DNA of 64,000 nucleotides from Pandoraea sp. PE-S2T-3 (GCF_002179965.1 NZ_NGUQ01000037.1:1010866-1074865), one strand, 5' to 3'; numbered from the stretch's first letter, positions 48,329 through 57,311 are shown. Program-made: numbers and translations. Notes: generated by a model not told the origin, from the sequence alone.

Positions 48329-49435
48329 TCAGACGCTCTGCGCGGTCGCGCGGGCGCGACGACGCAGTCGGTAATTCACGAAAACGTCGCAGCCCAGCAG
48401 GCTGAACAACAACAGCCCCTGAAACACGCCGCTGATCGCCTTGGGCAATTGCAGCGAGGTCTGCACCGCTTCGCCGCCGAGATAGAGCAGCGCCATGAGC
48501 AGGCTTGCAAGCACGATGCCGACCGGATGCAGCCGCCCGACAAACGCCACGATGATGGCCGTGAAGCCGTAGCCCGGCGCCCACGTCGCCTGCAACTGGC
48601 CCACCGGGCCCGCCACTTCGCCCGTGCCTGCCAGCCCGGCGGCCGCGCCGCCGATGAGCAGCGCCAGCCAGACGGCGCGCGGTTCCGAATACCCGGCGTA
48701 GCGCGCGGCGAGCGGCGCGAGGCCCCCCACTTCCATGCGATAGCCCGCAAAGCTCTTGCGCATGAAGAACCACGCGGCGGGCACGGCCACCACCGCCATG
48801 AATACCGAAGCGTTCAACCGCGTGCCGCGCCACGGCGCCCAGCGCCAGTCGCCGAAGAAGCGCGGGAACAGCGCGTCACGGCTGAAGTTGATCGACTGCG
48901 GGAAGTTCATGCCGTGCGGGTCCTGCCACGGCCCGCTCACCAGATAGATCAGCAATTGCGTGGCCACATACGTGAGCATCAGGCTCACGAGAATTTCGTT
49001 GGCGTTGAACTTCACGCGCAGCAAGGCCGGGATGGCCGCCCACAACATGCCGCCGACTGCCCCCGCGAGCATCATGAGCGGCAGCAGCCACGGGCCGCCA
49101 TGACCGTCGAAATGAATCGCGACGCCCGAGGCGAAGATGCCGCCGAGCAGCAACTGCCCTTCCGCCCCGATGTTCCACACATTGGCGCGATAGCCGATCG
49201 CCAGCCCCAGCGCGATCAGACACAACGGCGAGGCCTTGAGCAGCAGCTCCGACCAGCCGTTCAGGCTGCTGATCGGCGCGAGGAAGAACGCCGCCATCGC
49301 CTGCGCCGGGTTCTTGCCCAGAAAACTGAAAATGAGCACGCCGCCCGCCAGCGTGATGAGCGTCGCTATCAGCGGCATGGCGAGCCGCATGGTGCGTGAG
49401 GGACTTGGCCTTGGCTCAAGCGTGAAATCGAGCAT
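48329..49435 (-). CDS. ABC importer permease (nucleoside type), first permease
   Basis: Inner-membrane permease of 368 residues, about ten helices, with the family loop YRANVWNIGAEGQLLLGGIFASG and NANEILVSLMLTYVA. The ATG at 49433-49435 was chosen; its ribosome site is weak. It lies 101 bases after the ATPase gene, the gap being partly a 12-bp tandem repeat. It partners the smaller permease downstream. Confidence 0.92.
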   Translation of the reverse strand: MLDFTLEPRPSPSRTMRLAMPLIATLITLAGGVLIFSFLGKNPAQAMAAFFLAPISSLNGWSELLLKASPLCLIALGLAIGYRANVWNIGAEGQLLLGGIFASGVAIHFDGHGGPWLLPLMMLAGAVGGMLWAAIPALLRVKFNANEILVSLMLTYVATQLLIYLVSGPWQDPHGMNFPQSINFSRDALFPRFFGDWRWAPWRGTRLNASVFMAVVAVPAAWFFMRKSFAGYRMEVGGLAPLAARYAGYSEPRAVWLALLIGGAAAGLAGTGEVAGPVGQLQATWAPGYGFTAIIVAFVGRLHPVGIVLASLLMALLYLGGEAVQTSLQLPKAISGVFQGLLLFSLLGCDVFVNYRLRRRARATAQSV

Positions 49436-49491
49436 GATGTCTGGTCTTGATGGAAACGTTGCAGTGCCCGCATCGGCGCGGGCGACCGTTA

Positions 49492-49539
49492 ATGCTTGAA
49501 TGGATGCTTGAATTGATGCCTGACTTAATGCGTGCGTCA
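49492..49539 (-). repeat. Four 12-bp tandem units starting at the ATPase stop codon
   Basis: On the minus strand TGACGCACGCAT, TAAGTCAGGCAT, CAATTCAAGCAT and CCATTCAAGCAT, followed by TAA. The first TGA is the gene's stop. Here the period is a multiple of three, so the extra stops stay in frame. Confidence 0.88.
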
Positions 49540-51087
49540 GGCCGCGCGCTGACCGGGGCCGCCGGGGAACATCCCCGCCATCCACAGGCCGATTTCGCGC
49601 GCGTCGGTCTGTTCGGGCTTGCGCATTGGCGACAGACGCCCCTGCGCGAGCACCGCGATCCGGTCGCAAATTTCGAACAATTCGTCGAGTTCTTCCGAGA
49701 GCACCAACACCGCCACGCCGCGCGAGGACAGGTCGAGCAACTGCTGGCGGATAAAGCTCGCCGCACCCACGTCCACGCCCCACGTCGGCTGTGCCACCAC
49801 GAGCACCTTCGGCTCTTGCAGGATTTCGCGGCCAACGATGAACTTCTGAAGATTGCCGCCCGACAGGCTCTGTGCCGCCGCGTCCGGGCCGCCGGCCTTC
49901 ACGTTGAAGCGCTCGATGCACAGCGAGGCAAAGCGCCGCAGCGCCCCACGACGAACCCAGCCGCCACGCAGCAAGCCAAGATGCGCCGTCCCCGATGCGC
50001 CGAGCAGCGCGTTATCGGTCAGCGACATGCTGGGCACGGCACCGCGCCCCAGACGCTCCTCCGGGACGAACGCCAGCCCGAGGCGACGGCGGGTCGCCGC
50101 CCCCATCCGGCCGACGGCCCGGTCGTTGAGCTTCACCGCGTCAGGCCGGCCGGTGCGGGCCTCGCCCGAGAGCGCCGCCAGCAATTCCGCCTGCCCGTTG
50201 CCGGACACCCCGGCAATGCCGACGATCTCGCCCGCATGCACATCGAGCGTCACGTCGTGCAGCGAGGTGCCGAACGGGTCTTCACTGGCGAGCGACAAAT
50301 TCTGCACCGACAGCAGCACGTCGCCGGGCTGATGCGCCCGGCGCTCGATCTGCGGCAATGCCCGCCCGATCATCATTTGCGCGAGGGTCTCGGCCGTCTC
50401 GTCGCGTGGCACGGCATGACCGGACACCTTGCCCGCGCGCAGCACGGTCGCGCGGTCGCAGAGATCGCGAATTTCGTCGAGTTTGTGGCTGATGTAGACG
50501 ATGCTGCACCCTTCGGCGGCCAGCCGGCGCAGCGTCGTGAAGAGTTTCTGTACGGCTTGCGGCGTGAGCACCGACGTGGGCTCGTCCATGATGAGCAGAC
50601 GCGGGTTTTGCAGCAGACACCGCACGATCTCCACCCGCTGGCGCTCGCCGACCGACAGGCTGTGCACGTGCCGCGCCGGGTCGACTTCCAGCCCGTACTG
50701 CGCCGACACTTCGCGAATCCGCGTGGCCAGTGCCTTCAGATCGTGGCCGGCATCGTCGAGTGCCAGCGAGATGTTCTCGGCGACGGTGAGCGTCTCGAAC
50801 AGTGAGAAATGCTGAAACACCATGCCGATGCCGAGCTTGCGCGCGGCCGCCGGGCTCTCGATGCGTACCGGCTCGCCTTCCCAGAGAATTTCGCCCGCGT
50901 CGGGCCGCACGGCACCGTAGATGATCTTCATCAACGTGCTCTTGCCTGCACCGTTTTCGCCCAGTACGGCGTGGATCTCGCCGGGCAAGACGCGCAACGC
51001 GATGTCGTCGTTGGCCACCACGCTCGGATAGCGCTTGGTGATGCCGGTCAGCGTCAGACGCGGCGTCGATTGCAAAGGAGATGTCAC
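49537..51087 (-). CDS. Double-domain ABC ATPase of the nucleoside importer
   Basis: Cytosolic ATPase of about 516 residues powering the two permeases. Two ABC domains are seen: the first with GENGAGKST, LSVGERQRVEI and LLIMDEPTSV; the second, as usual in this class, with a changed P-loop (GVSGNGQAE, no Lys) and a QPTWGVD in place of DEPTRGVD, so it binds but likely does not hydrolyse ATP. The start is uncertain: a GTG at 51085-51087 fits the domain start, while an ATG at 51166-51168 would add 27 residues. Confidence 0.9.
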   Translation of the reverse strand: MTSPLQSTPRLTLTGITKRYPSVVANDDIALRVLPGEIHAVLGENGAGKSTLMKIIYGAVRPDAGEILWEGEPVRIESPAAARKLGIGMVFQHFSLFETLTVAENISLALDDAGHDLKALATRIREVSAQYGLEVDPARHVHSLSVGERQRVEIVRCLLQNPRLLIMDEPTSVLTPQAVQKLFTTLRRLAAEGCSIVYISHKLDEIRDLCDRATVLRAGKVSGHAVPRDETAETLAQMMIGRALPQIERRAHQPGDVLLSVQNLSLASEDPFGTSLHDVTLDVHAGEIVGIAGVSGNGQAELLAALSGEARTGRPDAVKLNDRAVGRMGAATRRRLGLAFVPEERLGRGAVPSMSLTDNALLGASGTAHLGLLRGGWVRRGALRRFASLCIERFNVKAGGPDAAAQSLSGGNLQKFIVGREILQEPKVLVVAQPTWGVDVGAASFIRQQLLDLSSRGVAVLVLSEELDELFEICDRIAVLAQGRLSPMRKPEQTDAREIGLWMAGMFPGGPGQRAA

Positions 51088-51235
51088 GGCGGGAAGTCTC
51101 GGTCCGGGGCTTGGGCGGTCCGAAAATACCCAATTCGCGGCGAAATGTCGAGCGCGTGTCAATAACATGGCAGTTTCCCGAAGCGAACCAGCTATTGTGG
51201 TGATAGGGGCTTTCCGCTATAGAGTCGGCCGGCGC

Positions 51236-51286
51236 TTATGCCTCATAATGTTTTACTTATGCAATCCCGGGTCCGACATATTCGGA
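51236..51286. promoter_or_regulatory. Two small dyads in the LysR/ATPase divergent promoter region
   Basis: TTATG-cct-CATAA (51236-51248, a T-N11-A form) and TCCGA-catat-TCGGA (51272-51286) are perfect 5-bp dyads just before the LysR start. They are candidate LysR sites controlling the divergent importer; inference from position and form. Confidence 0.4.
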
Positions 51287-51300
51287 TCGTTATATTAGTC

Positions 51301-52239
51301 ATGAGCCAAAACCGCGAACCGATCGATACTTATTTGCTGCGCGTCTTGCATACCTTGCTGATCGAGCGCAGCGTCACGCGTGCGGCCGTCAAGCTGAACC
51401 AGTCGCAGCCGGCGATTAGCGCCGCCCTGCGCCGCCTGCGCGACATTACCGGCGACCCGCTGCTCGTGCGCGGCAAGCAGGGCATGGTACCGACCGAATA
51501 CGGCCAGTCGCTGCTGGAACCGACGCAAAACGCACTGCGCGAGATCGAACGCATTACGGTGCAGCAATCGAACTTCGATCCGGCGACCACGGTGCGCACG
51601 TTCCGCATCGGCTCGCCCGACTATCTGAATACCCTCTTCGTGCCGACCGTCGTCGAGCGTTTTCGTCAGCAGGCCCCCAACGCACAGCTTGAACTGCATT
51701 CCCTCGGCCCGGCGTTCGACTACGAGCACGCGCTCGAAGACGGCAAGGTCGATATCGTCATCGGCAACTGGCCCGAACCGCCGGAGCAGCTTCACCTCTC
51801 GAACCTGTTCGTCGACCAGATCGTGTGTCTGGTGCGCAATACGCACCCGTTCGCCAAACGCGGCCTTACGCTCGATCAGTACCTTGCCAGCCCGCATCTT
51901 GCCCCGACGCCCTATTCCGTCGCGCAACGCGGTGCCATCGACATGCATCTGGCCCGCGAGCGTCTCAAGCGCAACGTGGTCGTCACGATTCCGTACTTCA
52001 ATCTGGCGCCGTACGTGCTGCTGAAGTCCGATCTGATCTTTACGACGACACGTCTCTTTGCCGATCACTACGCCGAGTTCCTGCCGCTGACGGTGGTCGA
52101 AGCGCCAATCGACTTCCCGCCGATGCAGTACTACCAGTTGTGGCACGAACGCACGCACTACTCGGATGAAGTGCGCTGGCTGCGCAGCGTCATCTCGGAT
52201 GCCACGCGCACGCTGCTCGAAACCCGCACCCTGCCCTGA
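51301..52239 (+). CDS. LysR-family transcriptional regulator
   Basis: Cytosolic regulator of 312 residues with an N-terminal LysR winged helix (about 8-66; LHTLLIERSVTRAAVKLNQS, then PAISAALRRLRD) and a periplasmic-binding-protein-like effector domain (about 95-300). It is divergent from the nucleoside importer operon and close to 8-oxoguanine deaminase and permease genes, so it likely controls purine uptake and breakdown; the effector could be a purine or urate. The ATG at 51301 lacks a strong ribosome site but matches the family start. Its 3' end carries stop triplets every 11 bases. Confidence 0.93.
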   Translation: MSQNREPIDTYLLRVLHTLLIERSVTRAAVKLNQSQPAISAALRRLRDITGDPLLVRGKQGMVPTEYGQSLLEPTQNALREIERITVQQSNFDPATTVRTFRIGSPDYLNTLFVPTVVERFRQQAPNAQLELHSLGPAFDYEHALEDGKVDIVIGNWPEPPEQLHLSNLFVDQIVCLVRNTHPFAKRGLTLDQYLASPHLAPTPYSVAQRGAIDMHLARERLKRNVVVTIPYFNLAPYVLLKSDLIFTTTRLFADHYAEFLPLTVVEAPIDFPPMQYYQLWHERTHYSDEVRWLRSVISDATRTLLETRTLP

Positions 52240-52291
52240 TTCTGTTGTGATCTTGTGTTAGCTCGGCCGTAGTTCGGCCGTACTTCTGCGG
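52237..52291 (+). repeat. 11-bp periodic stop-codon repeat after the LysR gene
   Basis: TGATTCTGTTG, TGATCTTGTGT, TAGCTCGGCCG, TAGTTCGGCCG and TACTTCTGCGG run head to tail. Stops occur at exactly 0, 11, 22 and 33 bases, thus in frames 0, 2, 1 and 0. Sequence outside the stops has diverged except in units three and four. Confidence 0.8.
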
Positions 52292-52352
52292 CACATCGGC
52301 TTCATCCTGCTGTAAATCCCAATCTTGTATTCATCGCCTTGCCGGTTTTTAC

Positions 52353-52380
52353 CGGCGGAGCGGCCCCCACCGCTCCGCCG
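52353..52380. terminator. Hairpin between convergent LysR and deaminase genes
   Basis: An 11-bp perfect stem (cggcggagcgg / ccgctccgccg) with a 6-base loop, next to a second hairpin (gccggt / accggc, 52341-52356). No long U-run; probably works in both directions. Confidence 0.6.
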
Positions 52381-52487
52381 AACCGCAAGGCAGCGTTCCC
52401 CATGCACGAGAACGCCGCTAAGGCCTCCTGATATCCATTGCCACGCTCGGCCACACACCATGAATATGCGGCCGGTGTGGCAACGTT

Positions 52488-53846
52488 TTATCGGGAAGCC
52501 TCGGCCAGTTGCCGCGCCAGCGCGTTGTGACGCGTGACGAGGGTCGGCAGATCGAGCGTCGTCAGACGCCCCTCGCGCACCACCACTCGCCCGTTCACCA
52601 CGCTGTACGCAGCTTGTCCGGGATTACAGAAAACCAGTGCCGCCACGGGGTCGTGCAGGCCGCCGGCCATGCCGACACCGCGCGTGTCGAACGCCACGAA
52701 GTCGGCCGCCATGCCGGGGGCCAGCACGCCGATATCGTCGCGGCCCAGTACGCGGGCCCCGCCGATGGTGGCAATCTCCAGCGCTTCGCGCGCCGTCATC
52801 GCATTCGGCCCGAAGCCCACGCGCTGCAACAACAACGCCTGACGCACTTCGTTGATCATGCTGGCGGCATCGTTCGACGCCGAGCCATCCACGCCCAGCG
52901 AGACAGGCACGCCCGCGTCGCGCATCCGGCGCACCGGCGCGATGCCCGACGCAAGACGCATGTTCGAGCACGGACAATGCGCCACGCCGGTGCCAGTCTT
53001 GGCAAACAGCGCAATCCCCGCGTCATCGAGCTGCACGCAGTGGGCATGCCACACGTCGTGCCCGACCCAGCCGAGGTCCTGCGCGTACTCGGCAGGCGTC
53101 ATGCCGAACTTCTCGCGGCTGTAGGCGATGTCGTTGACGTTTTCGGCCAGATGGGTATGCAGCGACACGCCATAGTGACGCGCCATCGTCGCCGATTCGC
53201 GCATCAGGTCACGGCTCACCGAGAACGGCGAGCACGGCGCCACCACCACCCGCAACATCGAATACCGGCCCGCATCGTTGTAACTCTCGATCAGGCGCTG
53301 CGTATCTTTGAGGATGTCAGCCTCGCGCTCGACCACGCGATCAGGCGGCAGGCCGCCCTGACTCTGGCCCACGCTCATGCTGCCGCGGCTCGCGTGAAAA
53401 CGCATGCCGATCTCACCGGCGGCTTCGATGCTGTCGTCGAGCTTGCAGCCGTTCGGATAGATATAGAGGTGATCGCTCGACGTCGTGCAGCCCGAGAGCA
53501 GCAATTCGGCCATCGCCGTCTGCGTCGACACGCGAATCATTTCCGGCGTGAGATTGGCCCACACCGGGTACAGATTCGTCAGCCAGTTGAACAGCTCGCC
53601 ATCCTGCGCCGCCGGAATGGCGCGCGTGAGGCTTTGATACATATGGTGGTGCGTGTTGACCAGACCGGGGATCACGACGTGCCCGGCCAGATCGAGCACC
53701 TCGTCGGCGGTCGCGGGCAGCGAGTCGCTGCTCCCCACGGCCACGATGCGGTTGTCTTCGACGTAGATGCCGCCGCGGGCGATTTCCCGGCGACCGGCAT
53801 CCATCGTGACGACAACTTCCGCGTTTTTGACGAGCAGCGATTTCAT
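52488..53846 (-). CDS. 8-oxoguanine deaminase-type amidohydrolase
   Basis: Cytosolic zinc amidohydrolase of 452 residues, most like the 8-oxoguanine deaminase branch of the ATZ/TRZ family (P. aeruginosa Pa0142 type), which turns 8-oxoguanine into urate. Metal ligands are in THHHMYQ (66-68), HTHLAE, WHAHCV and GVDGSASND; GCTTSSDHLYIYP is a branch-typical segment. Its ATG shares one base with the stop of the permease gene (TGATG), so the two are coupled. Urate oxidase and HIU hydrolase lie just beyond, which supports a purine role over a triazine or guanine substrate. Guanine deaminase is the main alternative. Confidence 0.82.
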   Translation of the reverse strand: MKSLLVKNAEVVVTMDAGRREIARGGIYVEDNRIVAVGSSDSLPATADEVLDLAGHVVIPGLVNTHHHMYQSLTRAIPAAQDGELFNWLTNLYPVWANLTPEMIRVSTQTAMAELLLSGCTTSSDHLYIYPNGCKLDDSIEAAGEIGMRFHASRGSMSVGQSQGGLPPDRVVEREADILKDTQRLIESYNDAGRYSMLRVVVAPCSPFSVSRDLMRESATMARHYGVSLHTHLAENVNDIAYSREKFGMTPAEYAQDLGWVGHDVWHAHCVQLDDAGIALFAKTGTGVAHCPCSNMRLASGIAPVRRMRDAGVPVSLGVDGSASNDAASMINEVRQALLLQRVGFGPNAMTAREALEIATIGGARVLGRDDIGVLAPGMAADFVAFDTRGVGMAGGLHDPVAALVFCNPGQAAYSVVNGRVVVREGRLTTLDLPTLVTRHNALARQLAEASR

Positions 53847-55213
53847 CAGTGCGCCTCCAGCCCGAGACCGTTACCGTTCTTCTCGCCGTGGCCGTTGGCT
53901 GCCGGTGCCTTGAAGCCATTGAAGTAGGCGTTCAGGATCACCGCCGACAGCGTCGCCAGCAGAATGCCGCTATGGAGCAACGGAGCCAGTTGTTCCGGCA
54001 TCTTTGCGAAGAACTTGTTCGATGCGACCGGAATCATCGCCATGCCGATGCTGATGGCCACGATGTACAGGTTGTAGCGATTGTTGTTGTAGTCGACCTT
54101 GGTCAGGATCTTGATGCCGGTAGCCAGCACCATGCCGAACATGACCACGCCGGCGCCGCCCAACACGAACTGCGGAATCGAAGCGACCACCACCGACATC
54201 TTCGGAATCAGGCCGAACACCAGCAGAATCACGCCCGCCGCCGCACACACCCAACGGCTCTTCACGCCGGTCACGCCGACCAGACCGATGTTCTGCGAGA
54301 ACGAGGTATGCGGGAACGTGTTGAACAAGCCGCCGATGACCGTTGCCACACCATCCACACGCAGACCGGCCACGAGTGCCTTTTCATCCACCGGCTTGCC
54401 GACGATTTCGCCCAGCGCGAGGAACATGCCCGTCGATTCGATGAACGTGATCAAAATCACGATGGTCAGCGTAGTAATCGCCCACGGATCAAACACCGGC
54501 ATGCCGAAGTGGAACGGCATCACCACGTCGAACCACTTGACCTGATCGAGACCGTCGAAGCTCACCTTGTGCAGCATCAGCGCGATGGCGAAGCCGAACA
54601 GAATGCCCAGCAGCACGGCGATGTTAGAGAAGAAGCCCTTCACGAAACGTGTGATCAGCAAGATGAAGATGAGCACCGCGAACGACACGCCCAGATAGAC
54701 CGGATCGCCGTAATCGGGGTTGCCCACGCCACCGGCCGCCCAGTTGATGCCCACGCCAATGATCGTCAGACCGATCGACGTGATCACGATGCCCGTCACG
54801 ATCGGCGGGAAGAAGCGCAACAGCTTGCCGATGAGCGGGGCAATGAGCGTGCCGATGATGCCCGAGGCAATCGTCGCGCCGAAGATGCCGGGCAGGCCTA
54901 GCGCCGGGTTGGTGCCGATGGCAAGCATCGGACCGACCGCCGCAAACGTCACCGCCATGATGACGGGCATGCGAATACCGAAGCGGCCCACGCCCACGCT
55001 TTGCAGCAGCGTGGCGATACCGCAGCACATCAGGTCGGCGGAAATCAGGAAAGCAATCTGATCCTTGGGCAAGCCCAGGGCGCCGCCAATGATCAGCGGC
55101 ACAGCGACCGCACCCGCATACATCACCAACACGTGTTGCAGGCCCAGCATGAACAATTTTGCGATCGGCAGTCTCTCGTCGACTGGATCGACGGTTTTCG
55201 TTGTCACACTCAT
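53846..55213 (-). CDS. NCS2-family purine/urate permease
   Basis: Inner-membrane H+ or Na+ symporter of 455 residues in the nucleobase-ascorbate family, likely for xanthine or urate. Visible motifs: the first-helix QHVLVMYAGAVAVPLIIGG, the ESTGMFLALGEIVG motif with the conserved Glu, and the NTFPHTSFSQNIGLVGVTGVKSR motif. The ATG at 55211-55213 was chosen because GGAG lies 6 bases upstream. It is the first gene of a two-gene unit with the deaminase and is divergent from HIU hydrolase and urate oxidase, so urate or xanthine is the favoured substrate. Confidence 0.9.
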   Translation of the reverse strand: MSVTTKTVDPVDERLPIAKLFMLGLQHVLVMYAGAVAVPLIIGGALGLPKDQIAFLISADLMCCGIATLLQSVGVGRFGIRMPVIMAVTFAAVGPMLAIGTNPALGLPGIFGATIASGIIGTLIAPLIGKLLRFFPPIVTGIVITSIGLTIIGVGINWAAGGVGNPDYGDPVYLGVSFAVLIFILLITRFVKGFFSNIAVLLGILFGFAIALMLHKVSFDGLDQVKWFDVVMPFHFGMPVFDPWAITTLTIVILITFIESTGMFLALGEIVGKPVDEKALVAGLRVDGVATVIGGLFNTFPHTSFSQNIGLVGVTGVKSRWVCAAAGVILLVFGLIPKMSVVVASIPQFVLGGAGVVMFGMVLATGIKILTKVDYNNNRYNLYIVAISIGMAMIPVASNKFFAKMPEQLAPLLHSGILLATLSAVILNAYFNGFKAPAANGHGEKNGNGLGLEAH

Positions 55214-55648
55214 TGCGTCTCCATCCCAGGGGGGCTGTTTGATTGATTTTTTGGGGTGGCTCAATGGTGCAGGTCGACGCCTTTTGCGGCAAGACCACCG
55301 GGGGCTATAGTGTTTTTTTCATAGAACGTATGCATGAATGCTTATCTTGAGTTTCGGGTTTTCCCCAAGAATGCACGTAGCCATTGGGCTTTCCGGGCAA
55401 ATCATCGATGGCCGGGTCACCGCATCATGCGGATACTGTTATAGACCGCATAACAGAACCCCATAGTGGTCCAAAAAATCCTCAATCCGGTGCATGCTGA
55501 GCGCGCTTGCCATCTTCAGGCAGTCACTTGATGCGCGTCATCTTTTTGTCTGGCGTGACATGGTATGTGCGCGTTTTTATCTTTGGTATTGCGCGCGTTG
55601 CCGGGTCGCCATCTCCCTACAATGCACCCATCCATCACAGGAGACACC
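55214..55648. other. Divergent control region between the permease and HIU hydrolase genes
   Basis: 435 bases with no gene. It holds AT-rich stretches near 55310-55345 and 55440-55480 and the interlocked dyads at 55427-55456; promoters for both directions are expected here. Confidence 0.5.
55427..55456. promoter_or_regulatory. Interlocked inverted repeats, candidate operator of the urate genes
   Basis: CTGTTAT (55436-55442) and ATAACAG (55450-55456) are perfect arms seven bases apart. They overlap another pair, ATGCGG (55427-55432) and CCGCAT (55446-55451). Lying midway between divergent urate genes, they look like a binding site for a dimeric regulator. Confidence 0.5.
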
Positions 55649-55999
55649 ATGGGACGACTGACTACCCACGTACTTGATACATCGCACGGCAAGCCTGGCG
55701 CGGGCATCCGTGTCGAGCTGTGGCGCGTGGACGGCGAGCGCCGCTCGCTGCGCGACGTGCAGACCAATAACGACGGCCGCTGCGACAAGCCGCTCCTCGA
55801 AGGCGAAGAGTTCGTCGCGGGCGAATACGAGCTGGTTTTTCACGCAGGCGACTACTTCGCGGCACAAGGCGTGGATGTTCCGGCGCCGCGTTTCGTCGAT
55901 CGCGTTGTTTTGCGCTTCGGCATTGCCGAGCCTTCGCAGCACTACCACGTGCCCCTTCTGGTGTCGCCGTGGAGCTTTTCCACGTATCGCGGTAGCTAA
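55649..55999 (+). CDS. uraH: 5-hydroxyisourate hydrolase (transthyretin-like)
   Basis: Enzyme of 116 residues converting 5-hydroxyisourate to OHCU, the step after urate oxidation. It has the family's N-terminal LTTHVLDTSHGKPG with the active His7, the central HAGDYFAA region and the C-terminal signature HYHVPLLVSPWSFSTYRGS with the YRGS end. Starting at 55649, preceded by AGGAG, it has normal length and no signal peptide, so it is cytosolic. The urate oxidase gene follows after 48 bases, in one operon. Confidence 0.96.
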   Translation: MGRLTTHVLDTSHGKPGAGIRVELWRVDGERRSLRDVQTNNDGRCDKPLLEGEEFVAGEYELVFHAGDYFAAQGVDVPAPRFVDRVVLRFGIAEPSQHYHVPLLVSPWSFSTYRGS

Positions 56000-56047
56000 A
56001 CCTAATAACCGCGGACGTGAATGTCAGGCAGTTGAGGAGAACATAAG

Positions 56048-57253
56048 ATGGAAGCGTTTATTACCGACTGGGTCAATCTGCTGTTGCGCTGGCTGCACGT
56101 GGTGGCTGCCATTGCCTGGATTGGCGAGTCGTTCTATTTCGTGATGCTGGACAACGGTCTGAAGCCGCCCAAGGCGGCCGAAGACAAGCAAAAAGGCGTG
56201 TTCGGCGAGATGTGGTCGGTGCACGGCGGCGGTTTCTACCACGCCCAGAAGTACCTGAACTCGCCGCCGCAGATGCCTTCGGACCTGCACTGGTCGAAGT
56301 GGAAGTCGTACACCACGTGGCTGTCGGGCTTTGCCCTGTTCTGCGTGCTGTATCTGCTGCAACCGCAGACGTACCTGATCGACAAGAACGTGATGGATCT
56401 GCAACCGGGTCAGGCTGTCGGCATTGCCGTGGCGTTCCTGATCGGCGGCTGGTTCGTCTATGACTTCCTGTGCCGTGCACTGGGCAAGAACGAGCGCGTG
56501 CTGGGTATTGGCGTGGCGCTGTTCGTGGTGGCCGCGACGTATGCCACGACGCACATCTTCGCGGGCCGTGCGGCGTTCCTGATCGTGGGCGCGATGATGG
56601 CGACGTCGATGTCGGCCAACGTGTTCTTCTGGATCATCCCGGGCCAACGCAAGAGCGTGGATGCGCTCACCAAGGGCGAAGTGCCGAATCCGATCTGGGG
56701 CAAGCTGGGCAAGCAACGCTCGGTGCACAACACGTACTTCACGCTGCCGGTCGTGTTCATCATGATCAGCAACCACTACGCGTTCACGTACAGCAACCCG
56801 TACAACTGGGTGATCCTCACGATCATCATGGCGGCCGGTGCGATGATTCGTCAGTTCTTCGTGCTGCGTCATTCGGGCAAGAATCTGTACGCGCTGCCGG
56901 TAGCGGGTGCGGCGCTGCTCGCCGGGATTGCCGTGTTCGCCGCCCCGCGCCCCACCCCGGCCCCGGCCGCCGGTGCGCACGGTGAAGCCGCCGCCCCTGC
57001 CGTGAAGCTCTCGGAGATTCAGCCGATCCTCACGCAGCGTTGCGCGACGTGCCACTCGGCCAAGCCGACCATGATGGGCAGCGCACCGGCAGGTGTGATG
57101 CTCGACACGCCGGCCGAGATCTCGCAGAACGCACAGCGCATTTATCAACAAAGCGTGGCGCTCAAGTCGATGCCGCTGGGTAACGTGACCCAGATGACGG
57201 ATGAAGAACGCCAGAAGATTGCCGCTTGGTTCAACGGCGGCGCACAACAATAA
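56048..57253 (+). CDS. puuD: PuuD-type membrane urate oxidase with cytochrome c domain
   Basis: Inner-membrane urate hydroxylase of 401 residues: eight or so helices in the N-terminal DUF989 region (about 8-300; RWLHVVAAIAWIGESFYF, HGGGFYHAQKY), then a C-terminal cytochrome c domain with Cys332-x2-Cys335-His336 (CATCH) and a likely axial Met375. This enzyme oxidises urate to 5-hydroxyisourate and passes electrons to the respiratory chain instead of producing peroxide. With uraH just upstream it forms a two-step operon. A strong terminator follows. Confidence 0.95.
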   Translation: MEAFITDWVNLLLRWLHVVAAIAWIGESFYFVMLDNGLKPPKAAEDKQKGVFGEMWSVHGGGFYHAQKYLNSPPQMPSDLHWSKWKSYTTWLSGFALFCVLYLLQPQTYLIDKNVMDLQPGQAVGIAVAFLIGGWFVYDFLCRALGKNERVLGIGVALFVVAATYATTHIFAGRAAFLIVGAMMATSMSANVFFWIIPGQRKSVDALTKGEVPNPIWGKLGKQRSVHNTYFTLPVVFIMISNHYAFTYSNPYNWVILTIIMAAGAMIRQFFVLRHSGKNLYALPVAGAALLAGIAVFAAPRPTPAPAAGAHGEAAAPAVKLSEIQPILTQRCATCHSAKPTMMGSAPAGVMLDTPAEISQNAQRIYQQSVALKSMPLGNVTQMTDEERQKIAAWFNGGAQQ

Positions 57254-57287
57254 CGGCTACGACCGTCTTTCTTGCTGGACCCATGTT

Positions 57288-57311
57288 GGGGCGCTTCGGC
57301 GCCCCTTTTTT
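57288..57311 (+). terminator. Strong intrinsic terminator after puuD
   Basis: ggggcgc-TTCG-gcgcccc followed by six Ts: a stable UUCG tetraloop hairpin with U-run, 35 bases past the stop. Confidence 0.95.
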
